DNA of 64,000 nucleotides from NCBI GenBank assembly GCA_947095535.1, contig OX352773.1, positions 88,756,670 to 88,820,669 on the forward strand, in the 5' to 3' direction. Shown piece by piece: positions 37,546 through 49,800 of the stretch. The notes beneath the pieces were generated by a model. It was not told where the DNA came from. It worked only from the letters and a program-made list of their open reading frames with translations, and made no database searches. How positions within the stretch are numbered: position 1 is the stretch's first letter; every line of letters starts with the position of its first letter. Both the position numbers and the translations under genes were made by a program. Source of the stretch: Poecilobothrus nobilitatus. Lineage: Eukaryota > Arthropoda > Insecta > Diptera > Dolichopodidae.

Positions 37546-39555
37546 AAAAAAATTTTTCCTTTGCTAATAATTCTCTAGAATAATACAAGCTTCTGTGATC
37601 TACAGATCAATATGTTAACATAAGAGGTTCATAAATGCCCCATTATAAATATAATCATAATTTTAAAACTCTAAATCGTCATGAAAAGTTAAAAATGTAC
37701 GTTGTACTTCAATTAAATGACCTCATTCATTCTCTGCAACGAACTAAAATAAGTATAATTCAAAAACTCCAGTCAACCCGATATAATACATACAGATTAG
37801 CCTTTTCTCAATGACACAAATCAATCAACTTGCATCTGATAAAATTTCAATTTAATCCCCCTCCCACAATCTAATTTCACCATGTTTCCACGTTATTCTC
37901 TTTTTTTTCCTCATCTTATCCCTCGTCCATTATATTATTTTGGTGTTGTAGGCTGATTGTCTCATTATGTACTGACTACGGGAAGAGTAGTATGTATATA
38001 ATGATCAAGAAGGTTGAAGGAATTTATCAAGGAAGTTGAAATTTCCTTGGTTTCTTTTGAAAATCTCCAGCACCACCAGCAGGTAAAAAAAAAAACTAGT
38101 GTTATAAACGGTACGGAAATTAATAAAATAATAATTTTTCCTACATATGTTGTAATTTAATTAAGGAAAAGAAAGTATTGTAATGGAATTATACTTTTAG
38201 TGGGTAAAATAACTAAAATTCCTACATACTATGAGGCACCGGCAGTTTCAATTGATCTCATTTTAAAGACTCTAACCTATACTTACAAAAACAAAAAAGT
38301 ATACACATATATTTTCAATTGAAAATCATTACTTTAAATAAAATTAACGTTAATGGCTTTTCCATTTTAATTCTGAATTTTAGAATTGATATATTGCTAG
38401 AAAAAAAAGGAAAATTTTACATAGTACATTATTAAATAAAATCTGATTTAAAGATTATTTTTGTTTTTGCGAATCCATTCCAAATTTTTATTTCTATTTA
38501 TGTAGAAAAAAAAAAAAAACAAAATTTCAAATTTAATTTAAATTAATAAAATTTTTTTATTCAATTCAAATTCAATTCTGTTCATTTATTTTAGTTTCAA
38601 TATATATTAAATATATTGATGTTCCAAAAAAAAAAAGAAAAATTGAATGGATAGGAATTATTTAGAGTTCAGTTTAAAAAAAAAAAAATAAAAACGAAAA
38701 AAAGGGAAAATTGTATGAATTTAAAATTTTAATGAAAAAGAAAATTTTTGTTTTTATTAAAAGGAGTAAAATTTGAACCAAGAAATGGTAATATGTGTTA
38801 TGTATTTTGTTTTTTTTTTTTGTCTAATATATACCATAATATTATTCTGAATAGTTAACAAATATTTTCAAACCCCTATAAAAGCATTATATGTATATAT
38901 ATATATATATATATATGTATTACTTGCTATTAACTTTGAATGGTTTTTGGGAATTTACAGGTAAATAAATTTAAGTGTAAAGTACATGTGAATGGATTTT
39001 GTATACATTTTAAACTTTGAAAGCATTACAAAACCACTTACATCAACAAAATGTCATGACAGAATATGCAAAAGAAGAAAAGTTAGAATGGATAGTACAA
39101 AAAAAAAAAAAAAAAAAATAAATAAATAAATAAATGGAAAAGCATTTTGACTATATAGAAAGGAAAACAAAATTTTCTTTTTTTTTTTTTTTTAGTCCAA
39201 TTACCTTTCCGTCATTTCAACACCCTAGGGATATGGATAGGTTTTCAGGATAACAACGTTCAGTTTCATAAAAAAAAAAATAAGAAAATATGTAATATTT
39301 TTTTTTGCCTGTTTTAGTTTTTTTTTTTGTTTTTTTAATGCAAACCATACAATGTATGTATATACATAAAAATAAATTTCAATGATTACTGACATATGAA
39401 AAATATTTAATACTACAGTTCAAATGATTAAGGTTACACAATTAAAACTTATTGAAATTAACTAACTACAACTATCATACCTAACTATTAATATTTTGTA
39501 AAAAATCTGTTGACAAGTGCGAATTAAATTTAAAATTTAATTTGAAAGATATAAA
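37546..39555. other. Noncoding stretch
   Basis: The part from 37600 to 38080 is more balanced in composition and could hold the remaining 3' part of the LINE fragment. From 38100 it is A/T-rich, with (TA)n at 38887-38920 and about 20 A followed by AAATA repeats at 39100-39135. No gene was recognised. Confidence 0.5.
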
Positions 39556-39560
39556 ATAAA

Positions 39561-40852
39561 CGTCCGTATCGTCCTATGACGGCTGTATTATAGTCCTAAG
39601 ACAGATTTTTAATTATAACTTCGTTAAATATTTAAATAAAATTAAAGTAAGCCATGGAAAAGATGATAATGTTTCTATTGTAATTTTTTTAAATTTCAAG
39701 TGAAAATCTCTTTTTGATGGCTTTTAAATTCATTTTAAAAAAGTAAGTGGTGTGAGTAGTGCTGTTGTTGTAAAAATTCTCTACAAAAGTTCTTGATTAA
39801 AAAACAAAAAATGTTTAGTGTTTCAGTCAAACATTTAAGGTAAAATTAGTAAGGTAATATTTTAATTACAAATAATAAATATACGTTTAAATTTCTTTTA
39901 TTAATTTTTAATTGGTTTGCAAAATGTACTTATTAGATATAATAAAAATAAATCCGTTCGGAATTAGAAACATTTTTTTAAAATAATGTACATAATATCG
40001 ACCTATAGGACGGAATTATGTTTCTTGATAGTTTTTTTTAAAGTTATTTTATTACTTCTTAAAACACTTATTTTTTTAAAAATTAAATCAGTATTTGAAA
40101 CTTTTTTTTATTATATAATGTAAAAACCATTTATCGTCCTATACTTTTTTCACAAATTATCATGTTACATTTAAAAAAATTTAGATCGATTTTAGGTACA
40201 TAGAATAGCTCGATATTAGGATAATTTGTACTTTATGCTTGATTTTGAATATTTTTACGAATATTTACTTAGGAAAATGTCTAACAGAAGAAACTATAAT
40301 ATTGAAAGGTTACAAGATGCATTAAAAGCTGTTCAAAATAATGAAATTTCAACATATGCAAATAGTAAAAAATTTGGAATACAAATTTACTCTATTAAAT
40401 AATAAAAAATTTAATGGTGAAATTTGACATATAGGAAAACAAACCGTTTTAAGCAATCTTGAAGAAAAAATTGTCAAATTTTTTATGACTTGCGACTTTA
40501 ATTTAATTAATTTTGTTTAAACAGATATTATAACTTATTTAGTTTCAAAAAATGGTTTCATTCCTATTTAAAGATAGGACGAAATTTGGTACAGCAATAG
40601 GACGATAATAGGAAACTGAAATTTTTTGACGGACGAAATTATGTACAAGCTACCAACATTTTTCAAATTAATTTATTTTATTTAATTTTAATTTGGAAAA
40701 TAAGAACGCAGTTAGAAGGCAGAGAGCCTAACCTTTCATAAAATATATACTTTTATACAGTTTTTTCTTAAAAATATTTCGAATTAGTCGATTTTGTACC
40801 ATGACCAAAAAAAAATAAGACGATAATATAGCCGTTTACCATATAGGGTTCG
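39561..40852 (+). mobile_element. pogo/Tigger-like DNA transposon relic
   Basis: Degenerate inverted ends enclose a fragment of transposase. The left end has ACGGCTGTATTATAGTCC near 39579-39596, and the right end reads AAGACGATAATATAGCCGT near 40817-40835, about 15 of 18 matching when inverted. Inside, TAGGACGA/CGTCCTA words recur at 39570, 40008, 40135, 40575 and 40600. The transposase piece at 40277-40480 carries a pipsqueak-like helix-turn-helix. The total of about 1.3 kb is shorter than an autonomous pogo element, and the catalytic DDE part was not found, so it is a deletion derivative. Confidence 0.6.
40277..40402 (+). pseudogene. psq-type HTH segment of a pogo-like transposase
   Basis: ATG at 40277 opens a 41-codon frame that begins MSNRRNYNIERLQDALKAVQ and continues NNEISTYANSKKFGIQ, then TAA at 40400-40402. 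The spacing of Y-x-x-E-x-L-x-x-A-L-x-x-V ... I-S-x-x-x-x-x-K-x-[FY]-G-I matches the pipsqueak/CENP-B-type DNA-binding domain at the start of pogo-superfamily transposases. After a frameshift, 40435-40510 reads GKQTVLSNLEEKIVKFFMTC, which fits the next conserved block. The protein is therefore broken twice within 80 codons. Confidence 0.7.
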
Positions 40853-41845
40853 TATTAAGTGATAATTATTATGACTATAAAAATAAAAAGACAAAGAAAA
40901 ATTATATAACTGCGTTAAATTATAAATTATAGATTTCTATGTCTAACGAGATAAATGTGAATTCAATATATAATTTTCCGAAAAGAGGTAATTACAGGTA
41001 ATCACATAAGATAGAATACTCTATAAGTATTTAAGAATTTAAGTGGCCCTATTCATGAATGAAAAAGTGTATAAAAGTTTTTATATTTAAAAAGTTAGAA
41101 AATATTTTATATATTATTTTAATATTTTTTTTTCCTTGTGTACTTTACACTTAATACCTTGTTGGATTTGGTCCTGTTTCTAGTTTTAAATTTTGTTTTT
41201 TTTTTGTTGATGATTTAGATTAATGAAATTTTCAACATAAACAGAATGTATAACATATATAAAATATTCTACATTGAAAATAGATGAAACTTAACTTTGA
41301 AACTCTGATATTTAAAAAAACAAACTATGCTTTTTATACGATTATTATTATTGATATTCCACGAATGAATAGCAGAGAGAATATGATTAAAAAAAAAAAA
41401 TATTTTAAAAATATTTAACAAAATTTCAAAAGTGTAAGCTATTATTCAGTAATTGTTTATTTTAATTTTAACTAAGTAAGTATTTGAGGGATTTTTGATA
41501 TTGCTTACAAATTATTGCTTATTAATATTTAAATAGAAAGTAATTTAAAATTACAATAATTAACATAAAATAGAACTAAATATTTCTCAAAAATTCATTA
41601 TTTTTTGAAAAGGAAAAATCCTTAATTAAGATTTTTGCAATAAAAAAAAATTAATGGATAAGAGATACAACATTAAACATAATAAAGTATTAAAAAATTT
41701 AAAACAAAATAGTTTAAATTATCATTATTATTTAGATTAAGCTAAGTTTGTTCGGAACTGACGAAAAGAATTTTTCAATGTATCCTTTAGAATCGAGATG
41801 ACGAGGAAGAAATAAATTAAAAGAAACAAAATAATTTATTTAATA
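40853..41845. other. A/T-rich noncoding stretch
   Basis: No gene or element boundary was recognised. Confidence 0.55.
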
Positions 41846-41849
41846 TACT

Positions 41850-42140
41850 ACTGCATATTGTAACTGTTGTAACGGCTATAGTCACTGTTAGCAAAATAGT
41901 AATAATAATAGGCCGATTCGTTGTTTCCTACAGTCCCACTCCCGTATCCCGTGTCATTCAATGTTTCCGTATCCATTTCCAATCCTTTCCTATCCCTACT
42001 CCCTAGCCAATATACTGCGTTCACAGGTAAGGGTTTCATCCCATTATATTGGCTAAAGGAGGAGGTGGGTTTAGTCAGTAAGAATCTCACACTACCAAGG
42101 GGAAATTCTTGGTGTCTTTGGAAGATACCCAACTCCCTTA
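41850..42140 (-). mobile_element. G+C-rich repeat, probable LINE 3' end or SINE
   Basis: This is the sharpest G+C-rich island of the window. On the minus strand it starts CTAAGGGAGTTGGGTATC, contains GGGATAGGAAAGGATTGG, and ends GGCCTATTATTATTACTA, a TTA-type tail like the one at 36938. Inverted repeats fold it: TAGCCAATATA (42004-42014) with TATATTGGCTA (42045-42055), and ACCAAG with CTTGGT near 42093-42112. Both strands are open for 79-94 codons, but the products (for example a run of Tyr from TAT repeats) look like a noncoding tail. I do not call a protein. A 3' UTR of an unidentified non-LTR element is the likeliest reading. Confidence 0.5.
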
Positions 42141-42399
42141 GAAAAAAAAAAACAATTTAAAAAGAAATCTACAAATATGGAGAGTTACATTATGAACTGA
42201 AGTTTAAAAACTGTAAGCACTTATTGAAGTAAGATAAGGATATGAGTCTAAGAATATTTGTTAACAACTAACTAACAAACAAAAATAAATAGAACATTAT
42301 TAAGGCCGCTTTCGCATAAAGCTTCAAAAACAAAAAAGAACTTGATTGATATCACATAGAATAATACAATATTCTATATATTCTAAACCATTGGTTACT
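42141..42399. other. Spacer
   Basis: Short A/T-rich stretch between two mobile-element fragments. Nothing was recognised. Confidence 0.5.
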
Positions 42400-42918
42400 A
42401 GAACTATTAACTTGCTACCTTCGATGATTGTGAGCCCCCACTCAGGGGATCACCATAGTCCGAAATATATAAATAAATAAAACGGACCGCTCCGTTTTTC
42501 ATTTATTTATGTATTTATTTTTGAATATTACGTAATACACTGAATTACGCAATATTGGTAAAGCCCTCGGCTGCCAGGGCCATTGTGGGCTGATTTTAAT
42601 TTATCTTACATCTTTTCTAAATTTGTATCTTAAAACTACTTTGATAGGTTTCTTAATTGATCCATATGAGGGTATTATTATTAAATTTTATTATCTTTTC
42701 TAAATTTGTATCTTAAACTACGTTGTAGGTTTCTTATTTAATCTATGTATATACTATTTAATTTTATTTTTTAATAAAATTTCTTTCAATATTGCCATTC
42801 GTGCTTTTATATCTAGATTTCACTTTTATTGTTTTTTCATATTCACATTATGTTTTTTTTTGGTTTGAATTTGAAATTTTACTTTTTACTTAATTTTTTC
42901 CTCTTCTTTTTCTATTAT
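42400..42918 (-). mobile_element. 3' UTR of the I/Jockey-type LINE, with three hairpins
   Basis: This follows the ORF2 stop at 42921-42919 on the minus strand. An imperfect 83-bp tandem duplication (TCTTTTCTAAATTTGTATCT at 42611 and 42694) and three successive stem-loops are present: AACGGA-CCGC-TCCGTT (42481-42496), AATATTACGTAAT with ATTACGCAATATT (42524-42556), and GCCCT-CGGCTGCC-AGGGC (42563-42580). LINE 3' ends often carry structures recognised by their own reverse transcriptase (known). The exact 3' terminus is uncertain, near 42420-42470. Confidence 0.6.
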
Positions 42919-44030
42919 TTAAATTGTATTCCAAATATTAAAGTCACTAGCTATCTTTTGAATTATTTCTATTCTATTGAAATGAGGTTGAAGAAGGTGT
43001 TGTGTGTCTAGATTATGGTTTCCTAAAATATTTAAAGTGAAAGGACACTCGGTGAAAATGTGTTTCACAGAGAGTGTGTGTTTACATTTTGAACAAGTCT
43101 TATGCGGCAGATTTTTACGTCAATTTTTCTTCCCTTACCGATTTCTTATTCTGGTTTTAAAGTTATGAGCCAGTGTGTGTGTAGGAAGCTATTTGAGTTA
43201 TTTCAATTAGCTTGCCTAGTGTTTTGGATAAATTGTTTAATTTGCTTTATTTTTAAATTAAAATGGTAATTATATAAGCCTATGATGGGGTTCTTTATAG
43301 CTAACTTCACTTCTCTATCTGCGAATTCGTTTTCTTTAATTCCGCTGTGACTGGAGATCCATATTAATTTGAAGTCCCTGCCCACTTGACTGAGAAGGTT
43401 TCTAATGGTTTTATTAGGGGTTGTTTGTTTGAGTAGTTTCTTATTGCATTAAGTGCACTTAGACTGTCTGAGTAGATATTTATTTTTGATTATTATTGAC
43501 TAATTTTGCTCTAGACGTAGCTTTAGTGCTTCACGAATTGCCACTAATTTTGCGTTGTATATTTCCGTCGGCGGTTCTAGTATTTTTAATTCTAGGACTC
43601 TGTCTTGATCAACTATATATAGCAAAAGAAATACCTTTTCCGTTTTTGATGCATCCGTGAATACTTTATACGAATGAGTATACAGGTTTTCGGTGTGCTT
43701 CTTGTAGATCTGTTGGTAGTTTACGGTTGTTGTGCTTTCTTTTATGAATTTGGATATTGAAGTATTACTAAATTTATTTCGATCAAATAACCAGGTCGCA
43801 GATATTCTAGTATTTAGAGCTACTACGACAAAAGGAAGTTCATTGTCTTTTGAAAGTGTAATTGCTTTAACCAGTGAAGATTGCAATGGCACTCTTATTT
43901 TATCCTCGAGTCAAGCTGAAATTAAACTGTATAATGGGTGCTCCTTGTCACTAATTTTTTCATGTGTAAATTTCATAGCGAGGAGATATCTTCTTTCTAC
44001 AAAAGCGGGAAGACCAGTGGTTAATTTTTT
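42919..44030 (-). pseudogene. LINE ORF2 C-terminus: RNase H and CCHC (I/Jockey-type)
   Basis: A broken ORF2 end reads from right to left. Pre-RNase H text at about 44025-43890 gives LPAFVERRYLLAMKFTHEKI. The RNase H start at 43500-43892 carries VFTDASKTEKV and PTEIYNAKLVAIREALKL (first Asp of the D-E-D-D set and the E-x-x-A helix). At 43203-43385 WISSHSGIKENEFADREVKL gives the later H-S-G ... N-E-F-A-D block with a catalytic Asp. A Cys-His knuckle follows at about 43100-43035 (CSKCKHTLSVKHIFTECPF, C-x2-C-x8-H-x4-C). The C-terminus is at 42919-42921 (stop). At least three frameshifts or stops separate these blocks. The presence of RNase H plus this knuckle points to an I-, R1- or Jockey-related LINE. 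Confidence 0.88.
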
Positions 44031-46450
44031 TTACATATTTTTTTTTAATTGCATACTTTCAGGCTCACTAAAACTTAAATGTTTTGTTATATATAAAACA
44101 AAAATCCCTGTACATTGCAAAAAAAAACTATGATACTCAAGAATAAAAGGATTATTTGAATTGTTAAACATTCTGATTATATAAAATAAAGTTAAGTGGT
44201 TTGTTAAGTGGTTCCTCGGTAAATTTAGAATTGAATGAATAAAGCGAGAATTTAAAAGGACATTTAATATTTATTTGTATATAATATAATAAAATATTTA
44301 TATTTATTTGTAATAATAACATTTAATACATATTAGAATAAATTTATTTTATTCATTTATTAATTTATTTATTCTTTTAATAATATTTCTAAAAAAAAAC
44401 AAAATTATGCATTATATAAGTAATTGTTCAATATTTGTAAATTTTAGTAAATACCTGTTTCTTTTTTTTTAGAAAAAAAAAAAAATTAACAAAAGTGTTT
44501 TAAGTACATATTAAAAATTACAATAAATAAACAAATAAAAGAGATCAAAAATTACGTGGGGCTACAAATTTTTTACTTTTATTTTATTTCAAATTTTAAT
44601 TTTGTAAAAGTTACCCATAAAAAAAGTGGTGGTGGTGGCAATAAAAGTTTTTTTTTATCTTAATTTTATTTTGGCAATTAAATTTTTTTTTTTTTTTTTT
44701 TTGGTTAGTGATGGTGATTTTTGAGCTTACGAGTGATATGGTGTAAATAGTGAAGTCATAATTAATGAAATAAGAGCTGCTTTTATGAATTTAAAGAAAA
44801 AAAAAAAACAAGAAACAAAGTTCATTTTAAACTAACTATAAATGACATGATAAGTGACGATAATATTAAATGTAATGATATCAAAAAAAAAAAAAAAAAA
44901 TATTAATACAATGAAGAAAGAAACAAATAGAAATGAATATGTAGAGGAAAATCTGAAAAACTAATGCTAGAATATGAAAAAGTGAAAAATGCTTAAAAAA
45001 AAAAAGAATAGATGAGAACAGAAAATTTAAAATTATGAAAATTATTTAGATTATAGTGCATTATGATGCATTATGAATAAAACAAAAATTAATATATTAA
45101 ATTTTTCCTTGTGTGATTCAACGATGACAAATTTTTTTTTATGTGGTTTAAGAATGAAAATGGGATAATGATGAAAAAACAAATCTAAATGCAAATATTT
45201 TTGATAATATAGAAAAAAAACTTAATTAAATTTAGTTTCCACTACACTTTAAGTGGTCCAATAAAAAAAAAAAAAAAAACAAGAACTATATATGATAAAT
45301 GGAGAAAAACAAAACTAGAAAAAGATGCATAAACGTGAATTGAATGAAAAAAAAGAAAATTTTGAATGCTTACCTTAAGTGAAATGTGAAAATGAATATT
45401 AAAAAAGATGAATTAATTCTTTTTTTTTTTTTAATGAATGAAAATCATCACAAATTAATTAAAAAAAGTAAATTTTTTTAAACTGTACTATTCTTTTTGA
45501 ACTAAATATAGATTTATGTTAAATTTCATCAGATTACCAATAATAATTAATATAAAAGAAACAGCATTTTTTCTTCTATATTCTTTTTTTGTTTTTGTTT
45601 AATTCTTTAATGAATTATGGAAAAGTTGAGCCACATCTAATCTTACGATTAGTTGATTATTAATTAATAAATTTACATTTTTTTTTATTGCGGTTTCAAG
45701 CAATACTTAAATAAGGATTTGATTATATAATTGTTATTAGACTGTTATTGAATAGTGTTAGATGACGTTTTTTCAAAATGATCGAAAATAATATTATTTT
45801 AATGAAATTTTTGATAAATCTATATATAATATACATTATTAAAGTATCATTTTTTAAAATTAACAATTTTATACCAGTTTTAAAATAAATAGTTTTGAAT
45901 CCTTATTATACAATAATTAGAAAAAAAAAATTGAATGATTTAATATTTAATATGACTACTCAAAGGATTAAAATTTAGATGGTAAAAATTTTACCAGCAG
46001 TTATTGCAGCTGAAAACTGTTTTTTTTTTTTTTTTTGCTTTTTACGAATAATATTTAAAAAAAAAACAGAAATTATAAAAAAGACAGACACACATTTATT
46101 TACACATTTACTACAAGTGAAATATTAAGTATTATGTACATGAACTTGAACACAAAACATTAACATGCTGACATAAATTACAATTTTAAAATATATTTTT
46201 TTTTTTTTTTTTTTTACAAAAGAAAATTTAATTTTAAAAAATTTTGATAAAGAAAAAACCGGAAACGGAAATATATTTAATATGAAACAGACTGATTTTT
46301 TTTATAAATATGTAGAAATTTTTTTTTTATTTTTAAAATCCATAATATAGAAATTAGATTGATTATCCTTTAATTGTAATTAAATATTACTTTTTCAGTT
46401 ATTTTCTTTATTTCGAAAATTTTCGATTAGATTGTGTACTTACTCAATTG
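44031..46450. other. Very A/T-rich noncoding stretch
   Basis: Long A/T homopolymers, a (GTG)n word at 44627-44638, and many ATGAAAAA-type words at 44900-45400. No gene was seen. Confidence 0.6.
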
Positions 46451-46453
46451 ATT

Positions 46454-47030
46454 TGCGGCTTCAATTAGTATATAGTTATACAGATCTCCAATGTATTTTA
46501 TATGGATAGCGGTTTCAATATTGATAGCGGCTTCAATATGGATAGTGGGTTAAATATGGATAGTTTGATATGGATAGATTGGATACCAATCATTTGAGTT
46601 ATTCGTTAATTTAAATACCTGCATCAGTCAGTCTGCGGCTTCAATTAGTGTATTGATTTGATGCTTCAATTAGTATATAGTTATATAGATCTCCAATATA
46701 GATAGCGGCTTTTATATGGATAGCGGCTTTTATATGGATAGCGGTTTCAATATTGATAGCGGCTTCAATATGGATAGTTTGATATGGATAGATTGGATTT
46801 CAATCATTTGAGTTATTCGTTAATTTAAATACCTGCATCAGTCAGTCTGCGTCTTCAATTAGTGTATTGATTTGATGCTTCAATTAGTATATAGTTATAT
46901 AGATCTCCAATATAGATAGCGGCTTTTATATGGATAGCGGTTTCAATATAGATAACAGCATCAATATTGATAACGGTTTCAATATGGACAGTTTGATATC
47001 GATAGGCTGGATACCAATCATTTGAATTTA
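46454..47030. repeat. Hierarchical satellite: 214-bp unit built of 18-bp subunits
   Basis: The word GTCTGCG at 46631 recurs at 46845, and the GGATACCAATCATTTGA segment at 46581 recurs at 46795 and 47009, all 214 bp apart. About 2.6 higher-order units are present. Within each, 18-bp variants of TATGGATAGCGGTTTCAA follow one another (46501-46580, 46700-46790, 46910-46990) with substitutions such as ATTGATAGCGGCTTCAAT. Unit-to-unit identity looks high by eye. There is no open frame through the array, and no transposon termini flank it. Confidence 0.88.
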
Positions 47031-48695
47031 ATTAAATTATTAGAAAATATTGAATAAATGATGAATAATAATTTACTCAACATTGAATTTCAATGTTAAA
47101 AATTAATAAGTACAAAAAATAACTTTAAGGAAACTATACGAAAAAGGATATGTGTGTATTAATTAATTTTTTCGATCAAATCTTTTTGGGACGATTTATT
47201 TCTTAAGAGTGTAACAAGTGATTACAGTCGAAACTTGTACGGTTTACAAGAAAATATAAAATAATATATACATATATTTATATATATACACATATAGATA
47301 TAGATGACAATTTACAAAATGGGTATATCCCTTCTTTAGAGATTGTAACATATAGAGAGGGGCTAATATAGATTTAAATTTAGACAAACAAAAAACTAAA
47401 ACAAAATTTTTTTAATCATTTACAAAATACCAAATATCTCTATGTATATAACATAGAAGACATGTTTCATGTTGCTTATTTTATTAATATTTTTCTTTAA
47501 TGCACATAAAAAGCTTTTACATTGCAAAAATTAAAATTGAATTATAGTGTTGTGAATGTCTTTCAACAATAATAAAAAAAACAAAAAAAAAAAAAAAATT
47601 AGAATAAAGTGACTACAAATAAAAATTTTCTATATTCAAATGTGTTTTATTTACAATGAATAACTGTTAAAAATAGTATATGAGTTAAAAAATTATTTTT
47701 TTTACATAAATCAGTTTTATATAAAGCCGCAGTTTAGTTAAAGCTTAAATGATTTTGAACAACGACACAACAATCGCACGGTATGTAATTGATAACGATA
47801 GCTTATAGCATATTTTTTGATCCCTTCTGAAATTAGAGTATAAAAGGAGTGTAGCTATATGCATATTTGATATATTTATTATATAATACCGAATGCAAAT
47901 AAAAATGTTGCAGCAACATTTTATTCTCAAATCTTCAAACTTTATTAAAAATACATTTTAGAAACTTAAAATCCGTCGATTTTGGTTCTAATTTGACCAA
48001 TTCGATTTCGGAAATTAAAAGATTTTATGTTAATGTCATAAAATTAAAGAAAAATTAAATTGCTTCGAAAAAAAATTTGAATCACGATGTCGAACGAACA
48101 GTAAAATTTTAGAACTCATATACATATATGTTTTTTAAAGTAGGTTGTATGTATGTGATTTTGTTTAAAAAAAAATTAAAATAAAAAATGCAAAAAGAGC
48201 GATATCTTATATAGAGCATAAATTTAATATTTGATTGGTATCTTCTGCATAGTATAAAAATCCAATAAATGCAATAAAAAAAAAAAAATTGTATTTTATT
48301 TGAATTTTTATTACATTTTTATTATAATTAATTAATAATGACAAAATTAAAAAATAATTTTGTAAAAAAAAAAACCAATTTAAAAGCTCATAAAAATATA
48401 CAATAATTCACATTTATGACAATTTACATAATGAACATAAACTACAAATACAATTATACAGCGCAAAGAAAATTAATATAAAAATAATAAAATGGCGTTT
48501 TTTTTTACAAAATGAAACAAAATATTAGCACTTAATTAAATTTAAATAAAAAACGGTATTTTATTATTGTAGTTGTTTTTTTTTTTTTTTTTTTTTTAGA
48601 AACAATGATTGATTGGAAATTATCTTGACAGATGATTTATAATTAATATTATTAATATTCAGAATGATTGACTTTTAATTACCGATTCGCATACA
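47031..48695. other. A/T-rich noncoding stretch
   Basis: No gene or repeat boundary was recognised. TATACATATATATA runs occur around 47265-47290. Confidence 0.55.
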
Positions 48696-48699
48696 TATA

Positions 48700-49800
48700 A
48701 TATATGAGACGAATGTATATTGTGATGGCACCAAAATTTCGAACGACAGATATTTTTGCATTTTTACATTTCTTCGGTACGTAGAAATATGAATTAAGTG
48801 TTTTTGTAGTGGTATCTGTCTGACTGTGTGTCTGAACATTTTGTTTGTGTCTGTCCGTTTTTCTGTCTGTGGTCACATGTGCAGTCCAAATGACTGAACG
48901 GAATTCCATAAAATTTTATATTTAAGTTTTTGACGTAAGTATCTCAAATTGAAAAGTTTTTGGTAGAAATCTTTCAATGCCATTTGAAACCATTTTTACA
49001 TTTTTTAATTTTTCTAACAAAATTTAAATTAAGCACATGGTAATATTTAGATAATTATCTCGAAAATGGTAAAAGTTATGAGAAAAATTTAAGAACTTAA
49101 GTTAAAGTTGAAGAATTTGTGATTTCAAATGTGAAAAAAAAATTCGTACATAAATAACCGTTTTTATGCAACAATTACAGTTATTTTTAAAAGCTACTCT
49201 TAAATTATGAAAGCCAGATAAAAGTTGAAAGCCCATAGCTTCAACTAGCTACTGACACTTAAAATAATTTTCTGTACTGCACAGGGGCGAAAATGTTGTT
49301 CTTTTTTTTAAAAAAGTTAACGAAATTACTTTGAAATACGTTATCTTGAAAACTTTTAAAAGTTGACCCCTCTCCAAAACAGTTTTTTGCTGGTTTAAAC
49401 TTGCCTATAACCTCCATTCTTCGTGACCTTTGAATTTCGGACATTCTGTATATGTACCTATACTTATTTGCATCAATACTTTTAGGATTACGTCGTGTAT
49501 CACTTTTAGCTGTTTATCAATATTTGTAAATAATTCTGTTATAAAAACAAATATTGAGTTTTCTTGTTCCTGCGATCGGTTCTGTAGTGATTGCATAATA
49601 ATTTTTTTTTAAATAATTGCATATTGTTAACTTTAGTAATTTTTGTAGGATAAAACAACTTAATATTGAGGTTATGAAATTTAAAGATTGTGACAGGGTA
49701 CGAAATCTTTTGAAATATTTTTTCTATAAATCTATGAATAGACAACATATTATTGAAATTAATGCAATTTCAAATAATTTAATTAATTATATAAAATTGT
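48700..49800. repeat. Probable decayed interspersed repeat region
   Basis: Composition is more balanced and contains a CTGTCTGACTGTGTGTCTG, GTGTCTGTCCGTTTTTCTG block at 48810-48860, typical of fly noncoding mobile elements. Both strands have overlapping open frames between 49259 and 49800, but none shows a domain. The family and boundaries are unknown. Confidence 0.35.

Noticed and set aside
41848..42160. Open frames of 94 (minus) and 79 (plus) codons as a gene
   Set aside because: Both strands are open over the same G+C-rich island, no domain is visible, and the minus frame ends in a Tyr run from TAT repeats. A repeat tail explains it better.
43732..44133. 133-codon plus-strand frame opposite the LINE RNase H
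   Set aside because: It is the shadow of the minus-strand LINE ORF2, whose motifs are clear.
48679..48909. 76-codon minus-strand frame with Thr/Asp/Arg repeats
   Set aside because: It comes from the CTGTCTGTCTG-type block of a noncoding repeat.
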